A DNA stretch of 64,000 bases, taken from the NCBI RefSeq assembly GCF_900103665.1, contig NZ_FNGY01000007.1, positions 62,001-126,000 on the forward strand. The letters run 5' to 3'. The notes beneath the pieces are model-generated. The model ran no database searches, was not told the origin of the DNA, and was given only the letters and a program-made list of their open reading frames with translations. The position numbers and the translations under genes were made by a program. This document shows, one piece after another, positions 51,590-58,962 of this stretch. Position 1 is the stretch's first letter. Each line of letters opens with the position of its first letter. Origin of the DNA: Pedobacter steynii (GTDB taxonomy: Bacteria > Bacteroidota > Bacteroidia > Sphingobacteriales > Sphingobacteriaceae).

Positions 51590-53824
51590 ATGAGCGCTAA
51601 ATACCCTTTGTTAGTTGTACTCTTTATCACCATTCAGACTAGCCTTGCCGCTGCGCAGGGAAAGTTAACCGATTATCAAAATGCAGAAGCATTAAATGGC
51701 CTGATGCAAAAGAAAATATACAACACTGCTACCAATATCCAATGGTTGGCTGCTGCGAAAAAATATTTTTATGCAAAGAGAACTGCCCAGGGATTAGAAT
51801 ATATAGTCGTCAACCCAAAGGGCTACGGTAAATCCCCGGCATTCGACCGGGAGAAATTTGCAACGGCCCTGTCCGGCTGGTCTGCAGAAAAAATCAATGC
51901 CAATGAATTGCCCATTTTGTTACCGGTAATGAGCGGCGATGGCAAAGTGCTTAAGTTCAACTATAAAAAGGAATCCTTAAATTGTGACCTGAACACTTAT
52001 GCCCTTAGCAAGGTTCCTGCTCCTGCTGCAAATAACCGGGCCGAAGGAAAGACACCCTCTCCTGATGGAAAATGGATTGGCTATATTCAAAACTCCAACG
52101 TTTATATATCTGCTTCATCAGATTCGGCAAAGACTTATCAATTGAGCAGCGATGGTTCAACTGCCAATCATTATTCTCCATACCTTTTCTGGTCGCCTGA
52201 TTCCAAAAAGCTCGCCACTTATAAGGTAAAATCTCCAAAACACCGCCTGACATACCTCATAGAATCTTCACCAACGGATCAGCTTCAGCCTAAGCTCCGC
52301 AGCAGGGAATATCCAAAACCCGGAGATACCGTGAATCAGTATACACCATCATTGTTTCTCGTTGATACGAAACAACAAATCCCGGTCGACAATTCCCTCA
52401 TTCCTGATCAATATCACCTCAGCGAACCTGTTTGGCGTAAGGATAGCCGTGCTTTCAGTTATGAATACAATAAAAGAGGGCATCAGCTGTATTCCGTAAT
52501 GGAAGTTGACCTGACCGGAAATACCAGGGAAGTGATTCGGGAAGTGAGCAACACTTTTGTCAATTACAGTCGTAAGAAATACCGCTTTGACCTTGGTGAC
52601 GGAAAGGAAATCATCTGGGCATCTGAAGTAGATGGATGGAATCACCTTTACCTCTTCCATGCCAATGGTAAACTGAAAAATCAGATTACAAAAGGCGAAT
52701 GGGTAGTCAGAAGGGTCATCAACGTGAATGAAAAAGAACGAACCATCATCTTTGAAGGAAGTGGAATGGAAACCGGTCAGGACCCTTATTTTATACAATA
52801 TTATAAGGTCAACCTGGATGGAACAGGATTACAAAAGCTGACCTGGGAGAATGGGAATCATGCTGCTACGTTCAACGAAAATTATTCTAATTTTATAGAT
52901 GTTTACTCGAGAGCGGACCAGCCTTCCGTTACGGTATTGAGAGATGGAAAAACAGGAACAGTGCTTCAGGAACTGGAAAAATCAGACATTACCCCTTTAC
53001 TGAATACCGGCTGGAAACTGCCTGAAGTTTTCAGTGCCAAAGGCCGGGATGGCAAGACCGACATCTGGGGCATGATCATCCGTCCACGTAACTTCGATCC
53101 GACAAAAAAATACCCGGTCATAGAATACATTTACGCAGGCCCTCATGATTCTTTTGTGCCGAAAAACTTCATTGCCGACAGTCCCCTTGGTTTACATGAA
53201 CTGGCGGAACTTGGCTTTATCGTAGTGCAATGCGATGGCATGGGTACCTCGAACCGTTCTAAAGCTTTTCATGATGTCTGCTGGAAAAATCTAAAAGATT
53301 CCGGCTTTCCGGACCGCATTGCCTTTATTAAAGCTGCAGGGGAAAAATATCCTTATATGGACCTGGATAAAGTGGGGATTTATGGCAGCTCTGCCGGGGG
53401 ACAAAGTTCTATGGCGGCGCTCCTGTATCATCCTGAATTCTATAAAGTTGCGGTTTCCTCTTCCGGCTGCCACGACAACAGGATGGATAAAATGTGGTGG
53501 AATGAGCAATGGATGGGGTATCCGATTGGTCCTCAGTATGCGGAATCCTCCAATGTAGAAAATGCGGCAAAGCTTCAGGGGAAACTACTCCTGATCCTCG
53601 GTGAGCTGGACGACAACGTAGATCCTTCTTCTACCCTACAGGTGATGAACAAGCTTGTTAAAGCGAATAAAAACTTTGATTTCCTATTGGTTCCGGGAAT
53701 GGGGCACTCCCTTGGCGGAGATTATGGAGAACATAGGCGCAGGGATTTCTTTGTGAAACATTTGTTGGGTGTTGAACCTCCCGAATGGAACTGGACACCT
53801 TCGATTACGGTACCCAAACCGTAA
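51590..53824 (+). CDS. S9 family prolyl oligopeptidase / dipeptidyl peptidase IV-like
   Basis: A 744-residue exported serine peptidase. A signal peptide is followed by a DPP IV-type beta-propeller N-terminal region (about 90-480) and an alpha/beta-hydrolase domain. The catalytic residues are S601 (GSSAGG), D675 in LDDNVDP and H706 (GMGHSLGG), in normal order and spacing. Bacteroidota use such enzymes to cleave Xaa-Pro dipeptides or short peptides outside the cytoplasm. It is convergent with the hypothetical gene at 53842, 17 bases apart. Confidence 0.93.
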   Translation: MSAKYPLLVVLFITIQTSLAAAQGKLTDYQNAEALNGLMQKKIYNTATNIQWLAAAKKYFYAKRTAQGLEYIVVNPKGYGKSPAFDREKFATALSGWSAEKINANELPILLPVMSGDGKVLKFNYKKESLNCDLNTYALSKVPAPAANNRAEGKTPSPDGKWIGYIQNSNVYISASSDSAKTYQLSSDGSTANHYSPYLFWSPDSKKLATYKVKSPKHRLTYLIESSPTDQLQPKLRSREYPKPGDTVNQYTPSLFLVDTKQQIPVDNSLIPDQYHLSEPVWRKDSRAFSYEYNKRGHQLYSVMEVDLTGNTREVIREVSNTFVNYSRKKYRFDLGDGKEIIWASEVDGWNHLYLFHANGKLKNQITKGEWVVRRVINVNEKERTIIFEGSGMETGQDPYFIQYYKVNLDGTGLQKLTWENGNHAATFNENYSNFIDVYSRADQPSVTVLRDGKTGTVLQELEKSDITPLLNTGWKLPEVFSAKGRDGKTDIWGMIIRPRNFDPTKKYPVIEYIYAGPHDSFVPKNFIADSPLGLHELAELGFIVVQCDGMGTSNRSKAFHDVCWKNLKDSGFPDRIAFIKAAGEKYPYMDLDKVGIYGSSAGGQSSMAALLYHPEFYKVAVSSSGCHDNRMDKMWWNEQWMGYPIGPQYAESSNVENAAKLQGKLLLILGELDDNVDPSSTLQVMNKLVKANKNFDFLLVPGMGHSLGGDYGEHRRRDFFVKHLLGVEPPEWNWTPSITVPKP

Positions 53825-53841
53825 TTGTCACTGTTTCCGGG

Positions 53842-54423
53842 CTATTGGGATTTCATGGCATTGCTGATGGCCTTTATTTTTTTCAGCTCGTCTTTATAAT
53901 TGGTATGCCGCTGATAATAGATAGAATGGTAAGCTAAATCCTCTTTATTATTCTTAAAGTTCTCCGGATTTTGATCGATGTTCACTTTAATAATGCTGCT
54001 GTTGATGGCCTGAATAGGCGCAGCAATAAGGTTGACCGCTACATTCACCGCAGCCGCTCCCACATGCCCGGCAACCTGTTCACCGAAATCCGGATCCTTT
54101 TGCCCATCTTTCCTGACCCGTACCTGAGAATTGGGCAAAGTCTCATAATTGCGCTCCGCCAATGGATCGTATTTAACGACACTTTTAAGTTCGTAAGGAG
54201 CCTTTGAAGCCCGGATACGGATATTTTTAATATCCGCTGCTTTAATCAAAATTAAAGAATCTCCCTGTTGCAGGGTCAATGCATCTTCGCTTACCTGATA
54301 CAAGATTCCTTTCTTTTTACCATCCTTCGTTTTTACGATCGCGATGTAAGAGCGGATAATTTGCGCCTGCAAACTAAATCCAAAACACATAACAAAAAGG
54401 AAAACAAGATGAACTTTCTTCAT
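53842..54423 (-). CDS. Exported hypothetical protein
   Basis: A 193-residue protein that I do not recognise. A signal peptide (about 1-20) precedes a short beta-rich segment with KTKDGKKKGILYQVSEDALTLQQGDSLILIKAADIKNIRIR, which resembles the small SH3/LSm-like folds seen in exported Bacteroidota proteins. An alanine-rich stretch (AGHVGAAAVNVAVNLIAAPIQAIN) and a charged C-terminus follow. It has no operon partner. Confidence 0.7.
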   Translation of the reverse strand: MKKVHLVFLFVMCFGFSLQAQIIRSYIAIVKTKDGKKKGILYQVSEDALTLQQGDSLILIKAADIKNIRIRASKAPYELKSVVKYDPLAERNYETLPNSQVRVRKDGQKDPDFGEQVAGHVGAAAVNVAVNLIAAPIQAINSSIIKVNIDQNPENFKNNKEDLAYHSIYYQRHTNYKDELKKIKAISNAMKSQ

Positions 54424-54525
54424 AAATCAGGAGGGTAATGAGCTGGAATAGTATCCACCTTATTACAAATATAACATTTCAACGTATAGAAAAAAGAATA
54501 AAAACACCTAAAGGAAATCAAATTT

Positions 54526-54569
54526 CCAAAACAAGCGGGTTTCTTCCGGAAGAAACCCGCTTGTTTTGG
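54526..54569 (-). terminator. 44-base perfect palindrome ending the siderophore-type operon
   Basis: Every base from 54526 to 54569 pairs (22-bp arms, zero-base loop centred on CCGG), with CCAAAACAAGCGGG at the left end. It lies 35 bases downstream of the last gene on the minus strand and contains terminal A4/T4 runs, so it can act as a terminator; its length and perfection are unusual. Confidence 0.7.
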
Positions 54570-54604
54570 CATCGGTTTCTCCATACCGTACCCTCAAAGT
54601 GGTT

Positions 54605-54892
54605 TCATGTGCGTACATATTCCGGCATTGAAGGATGCTCCAAACGTACAAGCCGGTAAGCACAGGACTTTTTCAGTCCAGCTTCTTTTTCTATCAGGCC
54701 CATGTTTAGCAATAACCTTAAATTTGTATATACGGTAGCCCAGCTGATTACATGTTGCGCCCTGAGGAGCAGCCAGAAATCTTCTGCACTCTCTATCCTG
54801 TCCAGGCGACAAAGTTCCTGGATAATGATTATCCTCCTGAAACCCATATGGTATCCCTGTTGCCGTAGCTGACGTAGCATTTCATCTTCCAT
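54605..54892 (-). CDS. Fur-like winged-helix regulator without C-terminal metal/dimer domain
   Basis: A 95-residue protein that covers only the DNA-binding half of a Fur-family regulator. LRQQGYHMGFRRIIIIQELCRLDRIESAEDFWLLLRAQ matches the first helices, and HVISWATVYTNLRLLLNMGLIEKEA the recognition helix and wing (Fur proteins read ISLATVYRTL). The usual C-terminal His/Asp/Cys metal-binding and dimerisation domain (another 50-60 residues) is absent, and the stop is followed directly by the operon terminator. It is the last gene of the siderophore-type operon, three bases after the dehydrogenase stop. It may work as a monomeric or heterodimeric regulator, or be a remnant. Confidence 0.72.
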   Translation of the reverse strand: MEDEMLRQLRQQGYHMGFRRIIIIQELCRLDRIESAEDFWLLLRAQHVISWATVYTNLRLLLNMGLIEKEAGLKKSCAYRLVRLEHPSMPEYVRT

Positions 54893-54895
54893 AAA

Positions 54896-56059
54896 TTAAT
54901 CCTTTAACAGTTCTCTGCTGATGACCAATTGCTGAATTTCCGAAGTGCCCTCCCCGATCGTACAAAGCTTGGCATCCCGGTAAAATTTCTCCGCCGGATA
55001 ATCCCTGGTATAACCATAACCACCAAAGATCTGCACCGCCTCTGTTGCATTCTTTACCGCCACTTCCGAGGCATAGTATTTGGCCATAGCCGCTGCCACC
55101 GTTACTTTTTCGCCAGTGTCTTTTAAGCGGGCTGCCTCCCGCGTCAGCAATGTAGCGGCCTGCAGCTCTGTTGCCATATTGGCCAGCTTAAAAGCAATGG
55201 CCTGGAACTTCGCGATCGGCTGACCGAACTGTTCTCTCACTTTCGCATAATCTCTCGCCACTTCATAGGCACCCTGAGCAATCCCGACCGACAAGGCCGC
55301 GATAGAAATCCGGCCGCCATCCAATATTTTCATCGCCTGACGGAAGCCATCCCCTGGATTTCCCAGCAGGTTTTCCCGGGGAACCCGACAATTGTCAAAA
55401 TGTAAAGCCGCTGTTTCCGAGGCACGCATACCCATTTTATCCTCCTTCTTACCCGAAGAAAAACCAGGCGTCCCCTTTTCCACCACGATGGCCGAAATAT
55501 TGTCCGACTGCCCAATCGCTCCGGTTCGCACCATCACGACTGCAATCTGCCCACATGAGGCATGGGTAATCCAGTTTTTTGCACCATTCAACACATAATG
55601 ATCACCTTCCAAAACTGCCGTTGTTTCCATCCTCAGCGCATCCGATCCGGTATTCGCTTCCGTCAATGCCCAGGCACCAAGCCAGGCGCCTGAAGCCAGA
55701 AAAGGCAACCAGCGCTGTTTCTGATATTCGTTCCCGAACATCAGTATATGATTGGTGCTTAAAGAATTATGGGCAGCAAAAGAGAGACCTATCGCCCCGC
55801 AAACTTTGCTGATCTCTATGATAATTTCTATATAATCGGCGTATTGTAAACCTGCCCCACCGTATTCCTGTGGGACCAATACACCCAACAGGCCCAGTTC
55901 TCCCAGTTTCTGAAAAACTTCCAGAGGAAACTGCTGGTCCTTATCCCAGTCCATCATTTCCGGCCGGATATGGCGATCGGTAAAATCCTTCACCATTTCT
56001 AATATTGATTCTCTATATTCTGTTGCAACGATCGCATCCAAAATGGGCATACTACTCAT
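54896..56059 (-). CDS. Acyl-CoA dehydrogenase
   Basis: A 387-residue FAD-dependent acyl-CoA dehydrogenase of short/medium-chain type. Motifs are LTEANTGSDALRME (FAD/substrate loop), WITHASCGQIAVVMVRTG, ARDYAKVREQFGQPIAKFQAIAFKLANM, and FGGYGYTRDYPAEKFYRDAKLCTIGEGTSEIQ with the catalytic Glu in IGEGTSE. It overlaps the upstream hypothetical gene by eight bases if it starts at the ATG at 56059; an ATG at 56050 would remove the overlap. Being inside a siderophore-type operon is unusual; it may supply or modify the acyl group used in hydroxamate formation, but that is inference. Confidence 0.9.
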   Translation of the reverse strand: MSSMPILDAIVATEYRESILEMVKDFTDRHIRPEMMDWDKDQQFPLEVFQKLGELGLLGVLVPQEYGGAGLQYADYIEIIIEISKVCGAIGLSFAAHNSLSTNHILMFGNEYQKQRWLPFLASGAWLGAWALTEANTGSDALRMETTAVLEGDHYVLNGAKNWITHASCGQIAVVMVRTGAIGQSDNISAIVVEKGTPGFSSGKKEDKMGMRASETAALHFDNCRVPRENLLGNPGDGFRQAMKILDGGRISIAALSVGIAQGAYEVARDYAKVREQFGQPIAKFQAIAFKLANMATELQAATLLTREAARLKDTGEKVTVAAAMAKYYASEVAVKNATEAVQIFGGYGYTRDYPAEKFYRDAKLCTIGEGTSEIQQLVISRELLKD

Positions 56060-56507
56060 AACTATTGATTTTAAGATATTCCTTAACTGCTTTCCACTTA
56101 TTAAAGCCTTCCAGACTTTTAAGTTCGCCTTCCGCAAGCCATGTCAGGGCTTCATCGGTATGGATAAAGACCTTGCAGGCACCGGCAGAAATGGCTTCAA
56201 AATTGGTTTTACATACTTTCTCGTACCTGGCTTCGGGAACAACCAGCGCGATGCCCTGTTCATACTGCTGCAGTAAAGGCAGGTATTTTTGCATCCATCC
56301 TTTCGCCATTTTGCCCAGGCCGGGTGTATTTTCAAAACTGGCATCATCCCTGATATTGAGCAAGGCATAGGGTTGTTCCCGGTCCAGCCATTTGCCATAA
56401 TGGCCCAGAACCCTCAGGTAATCTTCCGGGGAAACTGTTCCATAGCTTAGTGAAATATTTAAAGGGTAAAAGAGGTCTGTACAAGTGTGACTGATCATTT
56501 TCATCAT
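56052..56507 (-). CDS. Hypothetical STAS-like protein of the siderophore-type operon
   Basis: A 151-residue protein that I do not recognise with confidence. The alternation of strands and helices (LNISLSYGTVSPEDYLRVLGHYGKWLDREQPYALLNIRDD; GIALVVPEARYEKVC; ACKVFIHTDEALTWLAEG) is reminiscent of STAS/SpoIIAA-like folds. It has no signal peptide. The start overlaps the upstream gene's stop in a TAATG junction and its end overlaps the dehydrogenase start, so it is translated within the operon and probably stoichiometric with its neighbours. Confidence 0.55.
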   Translation of the reverse strand: MMKMISHTCTDLFYPLNISLSYGTVSPEDYLRVLGHYGKWLDREQPYALLNIRDDASFENTPGLGKMAKGWMQKYLPLLQQYEQGIALVVPEARYEKVCKTNFEAISAGACKVFIHTDEALTWLAEGELKSLEGFNKWKAVKEYLKINSYE

Positions 56508-57613
56508 TAATTGGGTTTAACAAGAGGTTCCTTTTTTGCCGGGGCTGCCTTTTTCCTTTGCCCTGTACTGAGGTATTCCCAGCCTGCGGTGAGCAACATG
56601 GTCAGCACAATGAACAAAATCAGGTAAGGCACCACCAGTCTGCCCGGCAGGGAATGATAAGGGGTAAACGCCCATCCCCAATAGATCAGAATCCATTGAA
56701 GAATATAAATCTTAGTGACATTCCTGCTGCAGAAGCGAATTCCTTTGGTCATGCCCGTACTCAGGTAAGGGCTGATGAAGTAAAGCAAAGAAAGGAAGCT
56801 CAGCAGTTGTCCGCAATACATCACCAGTGCCCCATGTTTCCGGTGGTAATAATCCGTTCCGAACTGCCCGGCAGGATCCACCTTTATCAATAGAAAACCG
56901 ATCGTCAACAGGACAAATCCAATTCCCAGAAAGATCAACATGGTACGTTTTAAGGTGCTGTAATTGCGGATAAAATATCCGGCAGTCATCCCCAGTAACG
57001 GGAAAGCCATCCATGGGCAAATGGGGAAATAGACCTGAGAATTCTGTCCGTAAAACAGTTGCAGGAAATAATTCCCTGTGGCATACTGTTCCTGATACAG
57101 ATAAGGGGCCAATCCCAGCAGAGGAATGGCGAGCAACAATGCCCAGATCTGATAATTGCGCACATACTGGAACAGAAAAGCACAAAAAATATAGGCAATC
57201 CCTGCAAATTGCAGAATGTCGGCGATAAAGATGAAGCTCAGTAATCCTTCGGTATTGTTCAGTCTTCCCGTTTCTGCAAACAAAGCATCAGGAAAGACGC
57301 CAAACAAGGTAATCGTAGGAAAAAACTTCAGGAAATTGAGTACATATCCCGTTACGATTAAGATCAGCCCTCTGGACCAGATCTGACGGGGAGTTTTAGG
57401 GGAGGACAACACAATGGCCAGTCCCATAGAGAAAATAAATGCAGGTGCACCGATGCCTTCTGCACAGAAAGCAATCCAGGTGATGGCCGTAGAGCCGATT
57501 ACCTTCGGTGTACCGTACATGATCACAATGTGTCCCAGGAACATAAAAAAGACCGCAAAGGCTTTCATGATGTCAAGGGCAATGAGTTGATGTTGTGGTG
57601 TAAGCGTTTTCAT
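56507..57613 (-). CDS. Membrane acyltransferase-like protein (DUF1624/HGSNAT type)
   Basis: A 368-residue membrane protein with about ten helices. The N-terminal LDIMKAFAVFFMFLGHIVIMYG matches the catalytic-His first helix (FLGH) of the heparan-alpha-glucosaminide N-acetyltransferase / DUF1624 family, whose members carry acyl groups across the membrane. It sits 21 bases downstream of the hydroxylase gene in the siderophore-type operon, so acylation or export-linked modification of the product is a reasonable inference; there is no separate MFS exporter gene in this operon. Confidence 0.78.
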   Translation of the reverse strand: MKTLTPQHQLIALDIMKAFAVFFMFLGHIVIMYGTPKVIGSTAITWIAFCAEGIGAPAFIFSMGLAIVLSSPKTPRQIWSRGLILIVTGYVLNFLKFFPTITLFGVFPDALFAETGRLNNTEGLLSFIFIADILQFAGIAYIFCAFLFQYVRNYQIWALLLAIPLLGLAPYLYQEQYATGNYFLQLFYGQNSQVYFPICPWMAFPLLGMTAGYFIRNYSTLKRTMLIFLGIGFVLLTIGFLLIKVDPAGQFGTDYYHRKHGALVMYCGQLLSFLSLLYFISPYLSTGMTKGIRFCSRNVTKIYILQWILIYWGWAFTPYHSLPGRLVVPYLILFIVLTMLLTAGWEYLSTGQRKKAAPAKKEPLVKPN

Positions 57614-57634
57614 ATCAAGTTTAAATGTTCGGAT

Positions 57635-58948
57635 TTAGATGTTCAGGGGAATCCCAAAATCCTGGAAAGCAATTCGGTCTTCCAGTTCAAAGGCTTCTTT
57701 TTCCGGTCCGAGAATGTGGTTGAGGATGCGCGCATTGCGGTATGGGCCCATCCCCAGATCTGAAGTCAGGATGCCATGGGAAGAAAGTTCTGCATTGAGC
57801 ACATAGATTTCTCCTTCATTTTTGTCGACACTAAAGTTGGCCGCTACTTTAAATCCACCGCTTTCATCCCGGTTGATCCGGTCGTTCACAAATTTTAAGA
57901 AAGCAGGCTCCTGATGCCGGTATCCTGTTGCCAGAATCACATAGTCAGACTGGATTTTGAAGTCTTTTTCCAGCTGCATATGCTGCAGCCCAAGTTCAAA
58001 TCCCGTGTATTTATTCCCCGTTAAAGACTGCAGCATTACATTCGGCAGGATTTTGATCGGCAGGGGCTCCTTTTTATAGAGGTCTTTATGGTACAGTTCG
58101 TTATAGATCTCATCGATCAGCTCCTGATTGATACCCTTATAGAGGATTTCCTGCCGGGAGATGATTTGTGCCCTTTTCTGCTCCGGCAGGCCATGGAAAT
58201 AACTCAGGTAATCCGGTGAGGTATGCTCAAAGGTCAGCTTGGAATTTTCCATCGGGAAGAAACGTTCCGCAGCTGTGATCCAGTTCAATTGAAACTGTTT
58301 GTCGTCCATCTCCTGGAGCAGGTCCTGGAACATTTCCGCAGCGCTTTGTCCGGAGCCAATGATGCTGATGCTGCTTCCCGGTTTGAGGTAACTCTTGCGG
58401 TACAGGTATTGCGAGGAATGGAATACCCGCTCTCTGCTGCATTCCTCCGCACATTGCGGCATTAAGGCCGTCGTCCCGGTGCCTACCACTAATCTTTTAG
58501 AGCGATAGGTTTTAGTGCTCCTGTTGATCAGGTCATGAACGCTGACCTCATAATGCCCCTCCGGATGGTATTCAATTCCGGTAACCACATGACTAAAACG
58601 AAGTTCCGGCAACTGGTCTGCTACCCAACGGCAATAGTCATTGTATTCTTTTCTCGTTACATAAAATGTTTCCTTAATGCAGAACCGGAACAGCATTTTC
58701 TTTTTCTTCAGGTAATTGGTAAAGCTGAATGGGTTTGTAGGATCTACGGAAGAAACCAGGTCAGCCAGAAAAGGAACCTGTAAAGTACTCCGTTCAATCA
58801 GCAAACCGGGATGCCAGTTAAAAGAAGGCGCCTGTTCAAAAAACAGGGTTTTCAAAGGCAGCTCATGTGATAAGGCTGCGAAGCCCAGGTTAAAAGGTCC
58901 GATGCCAATACCGATGACATCGAGTATGTTGTTATTCTTGTGATTCAT
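57635..58948 (-). CDS. Lysine/ornithine N-monooxygenase (SidA/IucD/PvdA family)
   Basis: A 437-residue FAD-dependent N-hydroxylase. The FAD loop is GIGIGPFNLG (residues 12-21), the NADPH loop SIIGSGQSAAEMF (about 190-202), and the ATGYR motif occurs near residue 335. The fold and length match IucD, AlcA and PvdA, which hydroxylate the side-chain amine of lysine, putrescine or ornithine as the first step of hydroxamate siderophore synthesis. The amine substrate cannot be told from the sequence. It lies 14 bases after the fused acyltransferase gene. Confidence 0.92.
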   Translation of the reverse strand: MNHKNNNILDVIGIGIGPFNLGFAALSHELPLKTLFFEQAPSFNWHPGLLIERSTLQVPFLADLVSSVDPTNPFSFTNYLKKKKMLFRFCIKETFYVTRKEYNDYCRWVADQLPELRFSHVVTGIEYHPEGHYEVSVHDLINRSTKTYRSKRLVVGTGTTALMPQCAEECSRERVFHSSQYLYRKSYLKPGSSISIIGSGQSAAEMFQDLLQEMDDKQFQLNWITAAERFFPMENSKLTFEHTSPDYLSYFHGLPEQKRAQIISRQEILYKGINQELIDEIYNELYHKDLYKKEPLPIKILPNVMLQSLTGNKYTGFELGLQHMQLEKDFKIQSDYVILATGYRHQEPAFLKFVNDRINRDESGGFKVAANFSVDKNEGEIYVLNAELSSHGILTSDLGMGPYRNARILNHILGPEKEAFELEDRIAFQDFGIPLNI

Positions 58949-58962
58949 GATAGAGATAGGGT

